Below are positions 1 through 11,453 of a stretch of DNA of 64,000 nt, in pieces. This DNA is from Earliella scabrosa (Eukaryota > Basidiomycota > Agaricomycetes > Polyporales > Polyporaceae). A program made the translations under genes and the position numbers. The stretch spans positions 124,001 to 188,000 of the forward strand of contig JABYQQ010000014.1 in assembly GCA_022605405.1 (NCBI GenBank). Direction: 5' to 3'. Numbering within the stretch: position 1 is the first letter of the stretch; every line of letters begins with the position of its first letter. The notes under the pieces are model-generated. The model ran no database searches. It saw only the letters and a list, made by a program, of their open reading frames with translations, and was not told the DNA's origin.

Positions 1-28
1 AGCTGCACACCTGACTTGAACTCAACAG

Positions 29-1949
29 TGGATATATGGAGGTAAGCGTCCCGAATAGACTGCGTGTAGAGTTTAGTCCGCTCATCTTGGTACAGGCGGA
101 TTCCAGGTGGGATCGAACGCGATGTGAGTGATCGCATAACGTCATCCCGCCGAGCACTTTGCCTAACTGAGGTCGCAGACAACCGGGCCACGTCATCGTA
201 CAGCGCTCGATCGAGATCGGCCATCCCATCGTCTACGTTGCGATGAACTACAGGTAAGCCGCAGCGCTCCAACCTCGTGAAGTTAGGATGCTGATACCCG
301 CCTGTGTCCTAGGCTAAGTGGTGAGAGTCCAGAGTGCTTTCTGCCACCATCATGGACAAGCTCGCTCACGGTGACGCACAGCGTTTGGCTTCCTGGGCGG
401 CAAGGAAGTCAAAGAAGCTGGGATCGCCAATCTCGGCCTGCACGACCGTACGTGTGTTCCATGCGTATCGCGGTCAGCTCCTCGGTCCTGACAGATCCTA
501 TCCTTCTCGCAGAGCGGGAGGCACTCCGATGGGTCCAGAAGCACATCACTGCGTTCGGCGGAGACCCTGAGAAGGTTATGATGTACGTGTGCGCCCGCAG
601 CCCTGTCCTAGCTTCACACTCCACCCGTGCGTGCGTCTACTAACACATACCGGACTTCCACCGCAGCTGGGGCGAGAGTGCGGGCGCGATGTCCGTCCAA
701 GCTCACATGTTCGCCAACGGCGGACGCACGGACGGGCTCTTCCGTGCAGCGTTCATGGAGTCCGGGTCGGCTTCTCCGACCGGGTTCGTAGACAACCCGT
801 TCTTGCAGGCCACATTCGATGAGGTCGTCGAGGGCGCTGGGTGCGCGGACGCGACGGATGCGATAGAGTGCTTGCGGACCGTCCCTGCGAGCGTCTTGAA
901 GGCGGCGATGGACAGAACTCCGTCGTTTGTGAGCTTCCAGGTCAGCATCCAGATTGATGTGACAGGTTAAGGCGACGAACTGATGACTCGGATTGGCGGA
1001 GTAGCAAGTCAACACGCCGTGGACACCGAGAGCGGACGGCGTGTTTGTCGCCGAGCCCCCGCAGCATCAGCTCTTGAGTGGGAAGGTCGCGAACATTCCG
1101 TTCGTGAACGGTCCGTACATCCTCCTCTGTGCTTTGATGCTGCGAGCGGAGGAAAGCTCACATCTGCGCACAGGAAACGACAAGGACGAAGGAGCGGCCT
1201 TCTCCTTCCCCACCTTGAACATAACGTGAGTCTATGTCGTCGTGCTCTCACCGTTCCGTTCCGGGTCACTGAACATAGCGTCTCACAGCACCGACGACGA
1301 GTTCCTCTCCTACATCAACTCCAACTTCTACCGGAACACCCCCAGGAGCGTTGTCGCGAAGCTGCTCGAGCTCTACCCCTCCGACCCAGCCCTCGGCTCT
1401 CCCTTCGACACGGGCGACGCGTTCGCGTTCTCGCCGCAGTTCAAGCGCATGGCCGCGCTCCAGGGCGACTTCATCGAGCAGGCCCCGCGGCGGCTCTTCG
1501 TCCAGACACTCGCCGAGAGGCAGCCGGTCTATTCGTATCGTGCGTGGTGCCTTCTCCCTGCCGCCATGGGATCCCGTCGCTGACGATATCGGATGATGCC
1601 GTGTCATATGTAGTGAGCAACGTCAACCGGGTCGATGGGATCGGCGCGGTACGTCCCCATCTCACTGTCCAGTACGGCATCGGGGTACTCACACTGGTCT
1701 CCCTAGCCCCACGGCAGCGAACTCGCCAACGTATACGGACGCGGCGACATGGGCGACTACCTCATCCGCTTCGCCGCAACGCTCGATCCCAACGGCGATG
1801 GCGCGTTCCACTGGCCGCGGTACACGACTTCCGAGCCGAAGCTGCTCACGTTCAACGATGGCCCGACGCCTCTTAATATCACGATGGATACGTACCGTGC
1901 CCCGGGCATGGCATTCCTTACGAAGCTGAGTCTCGAGGATCCTATCTAG
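29..1949 (+). CDS. Type-B carboxylesterase/lipase, copy 1 (5' end outside window; possibly broken)
   Basis: Alpha/beta-hydrolase of the Candida rugosa lipase / carboxylesterase type-B family, expected to be secreted and to hydrolyse ester bonds. Exons read as 29-41, 96-123, 179-253, about 378-447, 513-582, 667-940, 1005-1110, 1174-1225, 1289-1539, 1614-1648 and 1707-1949. Visible motifs are WIYGGGFQVGS (oxyanion hole), WGESAGAMS (nucleophile elbow), NDKDEG (acid residue) and PHGSEL (catalytic His). It matches the downstream copy exon by exon, so the two are tandem paralogues. Odd point: the acceptor used in copy 2 before the exon encoding FGFLGG (AAG then CACAGCG) reads ACG here, and no nearby AG gives an open frame. 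Either this copy is a recent pseudogene or it splices differently. The N-terminal exons, including any signal peptide, lie left of the window. Confidence 0.82.
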
Positions 1950-2000
1950 CCTCTCTGATACTTGGCTTTGTACCCTTCTCGAGAGGACACTCTACTCATG

Positions 2001-2036
2001 ATGCACGAACCAATACACGAACTAATGCACGAACTG
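2001..2036 (+). repeat. Three 12-base tandem units
   Basis: Three adjacent units follow the pattern ATGCACGAACCA / ATACACGAACTA / ATGCACGAACTG. This is a minor degenerate minisatellite just after the first esterase gene. Confidence 0.8.
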
Positions 2037-3092
2037 CTTGCACGGATTGCGAGTCGAGTCATGGCAGAGTTACGATTACAGTGACCCACATCACATTCCA
2101 AGTAGCACGTTTACCGCAGCGCTCGATACGTCGAGGTCGAGATCGACACAGCCGCCTGAGTGACCTCTGCGTATGTAGCGTGGTCTCACGCGGTCACGGT
2201 GATTGGCAACTACCCATAGGCACTGGCGACGACACCGTGCATACAAGGGCTCGAACTGGTACAACCTTATCTTCGATCATCACCCTCCTGCGAACCGCGA
2301 TGCAGCTGATGTCCTCCCACGATCGCATCCTCAGGCTTTCGCACCTACAGTCTCGACGACTTCGAGGAGGATAGGCTGTTCATGCGGGCAAGTTCACTCC
2401 ACCTGTGAGTACTTCGCTTCTCAGGCCGTGCGATATGATTGAATGTGTACGCACCGGTCCGCTCCCTCGACTCTCGAGAGTCTAAGAATGGACTCTTGGA
2501 CCTTGCCCCTCTAAGACCACCCGTTGGTCCGACCAGACCTCGTTGCTCAGCTTTCCCTTCCTTCTCGAAGCCCAAGGTCCCGTCTCGCAACCGCGATTAG
2601 CCTCCGCTCAATAGCCTGTTGAGTGGGTCAAATTCACATGATGCACTATACAGGTGTATGTGGACACGCTACTTCAATCCGGGCCCGTTAATCCTCACTG
2701 ACGCCTTTCAATAGCCCCAACCGATCCACTGCTGACTACATGTGCAACTCGCCAAGCCAGCCATACTGCCGAGGGTTCTGCTCAGCTCAATTTCACCTAA
2801 ACGGGCACTTAAGCATACACGCGGAAAAACCTCCGAGTGCCACCACACAGGCTTCGTCCCCACAACAGGCGGAACCCACGTTGCCTTCCGTATTTTTTTG
2901 TCCTTCTCCTCGGGGTTTGGTTGGTTCCCGCCTGTCGTCTCTCCTCCACCTAACACGTTTTCGTATGGAGCCATGATTCCGCTTCGCAAATCCCGGAGAC
3001 GGCACGGCGATTGCTATTTCAGACGCACGCAAATCCTAGCACGCGGAGCACGGGACTCGCGTTGCGCGCACAGGAGAAAGGCTCCGGGATCG

Positions 3093-3098
3093 TATAAG
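3093..3098 (+). promoter_or_regulatory. TATA-like box of esterase copy 2
   Basis: TATAAG about 60 bases before the start codon of the downstream esterase gene. The spacing fits a core promoter with a short leader. Assigned by position and sequence only. Confidence 0.45.
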
Positions 3099-3156
3099 AG
3101 GCCATGCGAACGCTGCTCGAAGCCTCGAACCGTGTGGAGAGCGGCGGACTCTCATC

Positions 3157-5737
3157 ATGGCGTACATGCGCGTCTCGGCCTTGCTCGCAGCGATGCTCAC
3201 AAGCTCTGTGCTGGCAGTCCCAGCTTCTACCAGCCCTCTTGCGAGGTCGCAGCCTACGGTAAGGTTGGATAGGGCGACGGTCATCGGGACGGCGAACGGC
3301 ACGGTGAACCAGTTCTTCGGACTCCCGTATGCACAACCACCGTACGTCCCTGCTCGGTGCGCTCGGTGGACCATTCTGACGCGTCTTCCTCCTTCCACAA
3401 CTCACAGAGTCGGCGACCTGCGGCTCCGGCTGCCCAGACCTGTCACATCGTTCAGAGGGGTCATCAACGCGACCGCGCTCGGGAACCAGTGCATCCAACA
3501 GACGTTCCCCACCATCGACTTCCCGGCCTCCGTTCCAGCACCAGCGACGACGTACCTCGACATGTTTACGAACGTCCCGGATGTGCCCCAGAGCGAGGAC
3601 TGTGCGTCGGATGCCCATTGGCGTGCCTATATACGGACGCTTCGGCTGACGAGGCTGGTCCGCAGGCTTGAACTTGAACGTCATCGCCCCTGCGGACGCA
3701 ACGCCCAACTCGAAGCTTCCCGTGGCAGTGGTGCGTGACTCCTCCTCTGCTCCTCTTCTATTGAGCTGCGGATGTCCATCTGACCCGTGCTCGTCAGTGG
3801 ATATATGGAGGTAAGCCTCCCGAACTTAACAGACTGCGTGTAGAGTTCAATCCGCTCATCATGGTATAGGCGGCTTCCAGGTAGGATCGAACGCATTGTC
3901 AGTGGTCGTATACCGTCGTCCCGAGCCTTTATTCTGACCGCGCGGTTGCAGACAACCGGGGCACGTCGTCGTACAGCGTTCGATCGAGATCGGCCATCCC
4001 ATCGTCTACGTTGCGATGAACTACCGGTATGTCGCCGCACTCCGCTCCCAATGAAGATGAGATGCTAATGCCCGCCGGCTTCATAGGCTAAGTGGTGAGA
4101 GTTCGTTCTGCTACCATCATGGACAAGCTGGGCCAAATGAAGCACAGCGTTCGGCTTTTTGGGCGGGAAGGAAGTCAAAGAAGCAGGCATAGCGAACCTC
4201 GGCCTGCACGATCGTGCGTGTGCATGTCAGCTCTTCGTTCTCGTTCCTGACACATTCTGTCATTTCTACAGAGCGGGAAGCGCTCCGATGGATCCAGAAG
4301 CACATTGCTGCGTTCGGCGGAGACCCTGAGAAGGTTATGATGTACGTGCACCCTTAACCCTAATCCTTGCCCTTCACACTCCAGCCTGCGCGCACTACCT
4401 ACTAACACAATACACCCTCTCGCGTCCGACTGCAGTTGGGGCGAGAGTGCGGGCGCGATCTCCGTCCAAGCGCACATGTTTGCCAACGGTGGGCGTACGG
4501 ACGGGCTCTTCCGCGCGGGATTCATGGAGTCCGGGTCGGCCCCTCCGACGGGCTTTGTGGACAACCCGTTCTTGCAGGACACGTTCGATGGGATCGTGAA
4601 GGACACTGGATGCTCGGACGCGACGGACGCGATAGAGTGTCTGCGCACTGTACCTGCGAGCGTGTTGAAGGCGGCGATGGATAGAACTCCGACATTTGCT
4701 AGCTTCCAGGTGAATTTTCGAATAACTGTATGTTTGGTGGGGCGACGCACTGACTGAAATTGATGGTGAATGACGGAGTAGCAAGTCAACACCCCGTGGA
4801 CCCCGAGAGCAGACGGGGTCTTTATCGCCGAGCCTCCTCAGCAGCAGCTCTTGAGTGGAAGGGTCGCGAGAATTCCGTTCGTGAACGGTCCGTCTATCTC
4901 CCCGTATGATATCATCGCGAAGCAATCCTTATAACTGCGCGTAGGAAATGACAAGGACGAAGGATCGGCATTCTCGTTCCCGACCCTAAACCTGACGTGA
5001 GTCTCTGTCCTCATCGCCATGCTCCCCTACTCCAGATCACTGAACCCAGCCTCTAACCTCCGACAGCACCGACGACGCCTTCCTCTCCTACATCAACTCC
5101 AACTTCTACCGGAACACCTCCAGGAGCGTGGTCGCCAAGCTGCTCGAGCTGTACCCTTCCGACCCAGCCCTTGGGTCCCCATTCGACACTGGCGACGCGT
5201 TCGCATTCTCGCCGCAGTTCAAGCGCATGGCCGCGCTCCAGGGCGATTTCATCGAGCAGGCGCCGCGGAGGCTCTTCGTGCAGACGCTCGCTAAGAGGCA
5301 GCCCGTGTTTTCGTATCGTACGTCGCGTCCATCTGAGGCTCTCTTAGCCGTTGGTTGGATGCGGTCACTGACGGCCATGTCATGTCATAGTGAGCAATAT
5401 CAACCGGGTCGAGGGGATCGGCGCAGTACGTCCTCCATCTTACACTTCAGTACATCATCGGGGCTTCCCGAGGTACTCACACTGGTCTCTCTAGCCCCAC
5501 GGCAGCGAAATCGCTAACATATACGGGCGCGGAGACATGGGCGACTACCTTATCCGCTTCGCCGCGACGCTCGATCCCAACGGCGATGGCGCGTTCCCCT
5601 GGCCGCGGTACACGAAGGATTCGCCCAAGTTGCTCACGTTCAATGACGGCCCCACGCCTTTCAATATCACCCTGGATACGTACCGCGCCGAGCAGATGGC
5701 GTTCTTGACGAAGCTGAGTCTCGAGGATCCTATCTAG
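3157..5737 (+). CDS. Type-B carboxylesterase/lipase, copy 2 (intact, 14 exons)
   Basis: Predicted secreted serine esterase of about 553 residues, close to the usual size of fungal type-B lipases. Exons: 3157-3341, 3408-3601, 3666-3730, 3798-3810, 3870-3897, 3952-4026, 4143-4213, 4272-4341, 4436-4709, 4782-4887, 4944-4995, 5067-5317, 5391-5425, 5495-5737; the sum is a multiple of three. A signal peptide (MRVSALLAAMLTSSVLA) follows the start. Then come the family N-terminal block FFGLPYAQPP, oxyanion hole WIYGGGFQVGS, nucleophile elbow MIWGESAGAIS, acid residue in GNDKDEG and catalytic His in PHGSEL. All three catalytic residues are present. Two exons are very small (13 and 28 bases) and sit around the oxyanion hole. 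Substrate cannot be told from sequence. An alternative start is ATG 3166. Confidence 0.93.
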
Positions 5738-6039
5738 CCTCTCCGATACTTGGCTATGTACTCTGCTGGAGAGGACACTCTGTAGCACTCGCTAATTCAC
5801 GGACTGCGAGTGCAATTCATGGCAGAGTTACCACCCACATGCCAGTGCTGGGAGTGTAGTTGAACTCCGCGGTCGTTAGAGCACACAGTACGTACACGTC
5901 TGTGTGCATTTGTAGGTTCCCACCATCACCGCTCACAACAGCCTCCAAGTGCTTCCTCACGCGATCAGGCACTGTCTTGACCTCCCCTTGCCATGCAGCC
6001 ACCACGCGCTCCCACTGTGCTCCTCGACGTCTCCACACC

Positions 6040-7229
6040 ATGAAGTTCATCTCGCGACTTGTCATCCTTATCTTGGCGACCGTCCCGGCCAGCACTCGCA
6101 GACTACGAATCGACCCTATCGCAGAGGTGCTCTACACATGCATCCCATACACCTTCTCATGGAGCGGCGGGAAACCTGGCTTCCAGCTAGACGTCCAGTA
6201 TGAGCTTCACATAGAAGGCATCCGCCCCGTCGTCGCACATCGCTCCGGCCGACTGACGACGAGGGCGTACACATGGACCCCACTATTCGCCTCCAACGAC
6301 ACCATGCGGATAGTGATCACCGACGGCGATACCAACAAGTATCGCTCGGAGACCTTCACGCTAGTCCTTCAAGGAGGGCCGGACTCGCCCGGAGAAGGAT
6401 GTTACACTGAGCCTCCTCCGCCCACCACCACCACCACTCAGGAAGTGGTCTCTGTGACTCCATATACCTCCTCGCAGCGGCTCGAAGCCACTCCTTATGT
6501 CGCTTCATCTGTGTCCTCCACTATGACGGAAGTCACAGAGTCCCCTCCACCGACTTCCCCGAGCCCTCCTCTGGCAGAACCTGCGCCCGTACAAGCGACG
6601 CCGAAGACCACAGGAAGCAATCAGTCGAATGCGGGCCCAGTAGCTGCAGGTGTCGCTACAGGAGTAGGGATCTCCGCTCTCTCCATAGTGTCAGTCTACA
6701 TGTGGAGGAAACGACGAGCGAGCCAACTGCGGAGCAAAGCACGCCTCGGTACGTTCCTCCTCTTGTTTTGATTCCCTGACAGGACTGAGAGAAAGCAACA
6801 TCGCCCCCAGACCTGAACGAGTCCACATTATCGCCAACGCTGCCATCTGTCTCCAGCAAGGCCGCGCTCCTGCAGACCGAGTACTCGTACTCCCCTCGAC
6901 CGTCCATCTCGTCCGCGTCTGGGGTATACCTCATACCAGATCCGGACGGGGCCAAGTCGCGATCGAACGTGACCGTGCACCTCCTCCCGCCGACCGAGGA
7001 ACTCCCTGATCGCAGCAGCGACCCAGTCGAGAGCGGAAGGAGCGTTGGACAGCAGCCTGCATATCTGGTCGTCGCGATTCCCTCCTCCGGGCAGGAGAGT
7101 GACTCGGGGATTCGCATCGCTGGAGGACCAGCGCAAAACCGTACAGTACAAGTCGGAGCCGTGCCAACACCGCTCAGTGACGAGGGAACAGCAAGCGTAC
7201 CTCCGCCGTATCGTCAGTACACCAGATAG
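6040..7229 (+). CDS. Single-pass membrane protein, class I ectodomain, PPPYRQY tail
   Basis: About 375 residues from two exons (6040-6748, 6811-7229). Order: signal peptide (MKFISRLVILILATVPAS); a roughly 100-residue beta-rich domain with FSWSGGKPGF, YTWTPL and a C-terminal GC; a Thr/Ser/Pro stalk (TTTTT, SPPPTSPSP); one helix at about 203-223 (GVATGVGISALSIVSVYMW) followed by RKRR; a cytoplasmic tail starting DLNESTLSP. The tail holds SGIRIAGGP and ends PPPYRQYTR. The intron lies in phase 1 between helix and tail. The ectodomain layout recalls fungal Kre9/Knh-type Ig-like domains, but that is a weak resemblance. Function unknown; a plasma-membrane sensor or adaptor is an inference. It opens the plus-strand array and shares its tail start with the genes at 10.1 and 15.0 kb. 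Confidence 0.85.
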
Positions 7230-7420
7230 GTGCGTCGTCGCTACCTCTCGGAAGCGATGTGAACTTCATGGATGGGTGTTACCCCGGCAGAGTTTGCGAT
7301 TACAGAACTCGCATGATGCTGTAGTGAAGAACGGCAAGGAAGCTACAGAGGGTTGTATGGCACTGATTTCGCATGTTCGCGTTGTTGTTTCATGACGTTC
7401 ATGGACACGGACACCAGACA

Positions 7421-7690
7421 CAGGGGGCATGAGCCCATGTAACTATCAGTTACATCCTAGTCACATTGTGTTTAAGGTCCAAATATGATTGCTATGTTTC
7501 CGAGGCGTCACATGCTGGAAACATTCAAAATGTGCCAGGTTTCGGTGATACATGCTGGATACATTTTGAATGCCACATGTATCCAGCATGTATCCAGCAT
7601 GTGACACTTCAACACATGGCAGATATATTTGGACTCTGACTGCGATGTCACCAAGATGTAACAAGGAGTTACACGGCTTCATGCCCCCAG
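7421..7690. mobile_element. Foldback MITE-like element
   Basis: About 270 bases with long imperfect terminal inverted repeats. The left end begins CAGGGGGCAT and the complement of the right end begins CTGGGGGCAT. The arms then continue to match through TGTAACT, GTTACATC, GTCCAAATAT and CACATGCTGGA, so nearly the whole element folds into one hairpin. It has no coding capacity, as in non-autonomous DNA elements. No clear target-site duplication is visible in the flanks, so the exact ends and superfamily are uncertain. Confidence 0.75.
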
Positions 7691-8185
7691 TGAGACTCAG
7701 AGGACTACAATTTAGCTAGTATCTCTGCATTTACCGGTATATGAGCACGGACTCACGAAGCACACAACCGTATATCGATAATCCCCGACATGCCCTGGCT
7801 GATATCCGCGTCGACGTATTGCGCCCGCCCACGATGGCACGCCCACTGGCGCGCCTCTTTGAGTTGGAAGCGCGTCTTGCGTGGGAGGCTCCTTGATGTT
7901 GACAATGATATTTGGTGACCAGGATCAGGATGGCGTGAGACGCGCCGCGCTCGCCGCTCGTGCCAGTGCGAGATCAGTTCGCGGTCCTATCAAGCTCAAG
8001 CTTGACACAATTTGGCTCTTTCCTGCTCAACCACAACTTGACGGACGTCTCGCCGCAGAGCATTGACGAGAAGGACGACGAGCAGGTCCCTGTACATATA
8101 GGTTAGTATTGACGACTCATTGGACAGCATTGACTGATGGCCACGCGCAGCATCTGTCGCGCTTTACTATCTACTGGCACGTAAT

Positions 8186-8960
8186 GGGGACTCGGGATTG
8201 CTCTCCAACAGCATCCTGGAGCTGCCCATGCCGCATTCACACATAACACTCTGCCAAGCCTACCAGTTCACTTGGACAGGGGGCGCGACTCCCTACACGC
8301 TGTCCATCCGCATACCAACAGAACAGATGGACGTACCAGCGGCACTCCCGTTCCCCAACATCTCCGCAACGCGCTTCGCCTGGACACCCGACCTCGTCGA
8401 ACAGGGCTTGGTCGCGCGCGTCTTTGACAGCACGGGCGCGAGCGCCACATCAACGCCGTTCACGGTCCAGCCAGGGAATGTGACGTCCTGCGTGCAGGGC
8501 TCGACTCTTGCGTCGGACCAGAGAGAGGACGCCGGATCGAGTCCACCACCTGCAGCGCCAGTCGGTGCCCCGCGCAAACGAAGCTTCACTACTGAGTCGA
8601 TTGGAGCCATCGTCGCAGGCGCGGTATCCGGTGGCCTCTTGTTCTCTGCGCTCGTCACTTGCCTGTGATCGCGCATCAGGGATCGGAGGTGGCGGCGAGA
8701 CTTCGAGCAGAGCTTTCTCCAAAATGAGGCGCTGATGATCTCGCGTGTTCCACTTTGTTCGACTAGCTAGACCTTGACGACCCCTTCTCAGAGCCCAAAA
8801 CTTCCCAAGGGCCATTGCAAACCTGGTGCAGTGGATGTTTGGCAGAGCGAGGATGTCGACGATGTAACGTCACCTCCAACAGCTTCATCTTCGCGGTTCA
8901 GTGCTTTAAAAGCAAGTGTCCAAGGCGCAATCTGCTGTTGTGTTTGACCGAGCCGATAGG
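8186..8960 (+). pseudogene. Decayed copy of the class I membrane gene at 12.9 kb
   Basis: Aligns with the intact paralogue in unit B over the ectodomain (FTWTGGATPYTLSIRIP, FAWTPDLVEQG, RVFDSTGASATS) and most of the membrane helix (IGAIVAGAVSGGLLFSALV). Three lesions are visible. About 90 bases are missing where the paralogue encodes its signal peptide. A TGG (Trp) after the helix has become TGA near 8667. The tail exon is scrambled beyond about 8700. It therefore cannot make a normally targeted membrane protein. Confidence 0.8.
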
Positions 8961-9000
8961 CAGTCAAGGCAGCGGAGAGAGAATGAGCGTGGGGACGTAC

Positions 9001-10104
9001 ATAGTACACTTACTGACCCGGGAGTGGGTAGACTCTTTCATAAGTTGCCGGATTGTGATGTGGTTTCATGCTTGATGGCAGATTGTTGAAAACATTCCAA
9101 CCCTTTGCGCTTACGATAAGACGTGTAGCTATAGGTATGCTGAGGCTGTACCAGATGGGGATCACCGTTCGAACGAACGTAATTTGCTCAAAGTCCGTCC
9201 AGGCGAAGCGCTGAAGACGTCCACGTGGCAGAGTTACATGTGGTCACACTCCAACCCGAACACGAGTCTGCGTCACTCTGAGTACTGGCTTACTTCGAAC
9301 TCCGGACTACTACTTACTTCCTGAGTTACTACACAATTCTCTAACATCCAGGGCTTCAAGTCACCTTTGAACGCTCCAGCGCTCCCTGACTTGGTTCCCT
9401 TGAATGACTCCGAGGAGCAAGATTGAGCAATATCTGGGGTGGGGACAATAGTACGGTTATCGCAACTTCCATCGTGAGTGAACAGCACTGATACGACTCA
9501 GATGTTAAGAACGAGGCATCTGGGCGCGACGCGCGGTGCGGTTGATTTCCCACGACCACCCACATTATGAGGCTGCGCGCGGCCGTCGCACGCTCCGGAT
9601 TCAAGTGGGTGGCTTTGGTGAGATGGGGTGCGTTCTCTGTCCTTCCCATCTTCACTCATCTCCATCCTTTCTGACCCTTCTTGACTCGGTCTATTTGCAC
9701 TTGAGGGCTTACTATCCCGTTGACTCTGCATCTGTCTGCAGCAAAGTCTACCAGAGTCGTCGATTTGCCGTCTCACGCAAGTGACCGACCCGATCGTACT
9801 CTCATCAGTCCAGTTCCTGACGGACTTCTGGGCCTGGTGGTAGCACCAGCAACGCTTGCTGCCGCGCAGTACGTGCAGCGACATGATTACTTTTCCATGA
9901 TATAAACGGTGTTACTTCTCCCTGGACCCTCTAGCTCCTACGGCTACTGTTCGTCTACAACACGTCGGCCGTAACAACGACGCTACTGCGGAGCACCACA
10001 ATTGCTTGTGCCCAGGTAAGCGCATGTTATAAGATACCTTCTTTCTATTCACTGATCCTTGCATTTGAGTTTACCCTTCATAGCCCCATCGCGAGATCGA
10101 CGAC
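9001..10104. other. Non-coding flank between TM1 remnant and TM2 of unit A
   Basis: No gene supported. Parts match the equivalent interval of unit B (about 13.9-15.0 kb), for example the CCCACGACC-CCCACA stretch near 9549 and near 14477. The last 150 bases hold a GTAAGC...TAG pattern that may be a 5' leader intron before the TM2 start codon, found in both units. Confidence 0.5.
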
Positions 10105-11209
10105 ATGGCGAGCGTACTAGAGCTGTTTGGCCCAAGATCCCCGACTCAGTGTGGTACAGTAAGAATTCAATGGAGTCTTGGGCAGCCCCCGTACACACTG
10201 AGGATTACCTCCTCCGACTTCAGTGAGACCCTCCAGACTTTAGGCGTCGATGCTGAGGCCATCGACTGGACTGTCAATCTTCCTGGAGGGACACAGTTTG
10301 GGCTCATACTTCGCGATTCCACACCACTCACCGTCCGAACAGGCCCAATAGCCGTACTTCCTGGGCCCGACGATAGCTGTCTAGGCAGTGCCATGAGATC
10401 GAGCTCCCCGCCAACCGAAACCCCAACGGGGACATCGGGCGGATCCGACTCTGTCAGCGCCTCCATGTCGGCATCCCAGACGACGGACCCCGGCTCTGCA
10501 GGACCCATTGACCCCTCGTTGTCCGGGACGAGGGATCCCAGCTTGAGCTCAGGCGCTATTGCAGGCATCGCAGTGGGTGCTGCGGTAGGCGGGATTATCT
10601 TGGCCGCACTGGCATACGTGCTGTGGAGGAGGAGAAGGGGTCGCGCACGACGCGGAGGCAGGATGCTCGGTACGTCATTCACCGTTTCTCGGTCGCGAGG
10701 TTAGCCGCTCAGTCTTTCGCCTGGCAGACCTCAACGAGTCCACGCTCCCTCCCGCCTCGCCGCCGGCGATGAGCAAGGTGGAGATGATGCGTCAAGCGCA
10801 GAACCAGCCTCTCCTCGGCTCGTCGTCTGGTCCGTCGTCGTCCAGCTCTACCACCATGGCCGTCGCGCAGTACCAATCCGGCGTGCCGTCCACCGACCTA
10901 CACTCCGCTACCTCTCTCACCGCACGTTCATTCAGTGCGGGAGGCTCTGGGGCACCGCCAATCGCGGCCGGGTTGAAGAGCAGCGGCACCATTTCGTCTG
11001 CGCAGGGGCCGAGCATCAAGTCTGGCGAGATTCGCCCCGAATCTTCTGCGGTCGGAGGATTTGGAGGCTCTGTTCAGGAGAGCGATGCCGGTGTGCGCCT
11101 GGCAGGAGGTCCGCCCCCCATCGAGGTGCCTGGGGCGGTGCAGGAAGAGCTGGAGAGCGGAGGTGGAGGTGCGCCCATCCCGCCCCCGTATCGGAGGTAC
11201 GAAGATTAG
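10105..11209 (+). CDS. Class I membrane protein TM2, unit A copy (PPPYRRYED tail)
   Basis: About 348 residues from exons 10105-10669 and 10728-11209. It has an ectodomain with QWSLGQPPYTLRITSSDF, IDWTVNLPGGTQ and a closing DDSCLG, then a Ser/Thr/Pro/Gly stalk (about 95-150), one helix (GIAVGAAVGGIILAALAYVLW) and RRRRGRARRG. The tail starts DLNESTLPPAS, contains SDAGVRLAGGPPP and ends PPPYRRYED. The chosen ATG gives no signal peptide. A leader exon upstream (possible donor near 10015, acceptor near 10084) may add one, but I could not confirm it. The tail is nearly identical to that of the 15.0 kb copy, while the stalk is shorter, so stalk length is changing faster than the tail. Confidence 0.83.
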
Positions 11210-11453
11210 GTGGACAATGTTGACTTCTATGCACGTGCACGCGACGCCGACACCTGTACGTACGTGGGTATTGGCTGCTCATTGTGACTATGTTGAGCAA
11301 CAGCACATGTAGGACGACTAGATAATGCATGTACGTCATCTTGCACGCGTTCGTGGCTAACCTTGAGTGGCCTTCCTGCCTGTATCAGATCGGTAAGCGC
11401 CGCTGAGTGAAAAGAAGTCTAACTCGGAACCAGACTGGGACGAGGGATCGGAG

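Larger units (their letters stand above)
1950..3156. other. Intergenic stretch between the two esterase genes
   Basis: No coding region supported. It holds the 3' flank of copy 1, a short 12-base tandem repeat near its start and, in its last 100 bases, the likely promoter of copy 2. The small ORFs here show no recognisable protein. Confidence 0.6.

Noticed and set aside
8784..9784. Small ORFs in the unit A flank as genes
   Set aside because: Equivalent positions in unit B do not preserve the same frames, so these are not conserved coding regions.
10167..10682. Minus-strand ORF of 171 codons over the TM2 gene (and its counterpart at 15069-15704)
   Set aside because: It is the shadow of the GC-rich coding strand; the plus-strand frame has the family domain, helix and splice sites.
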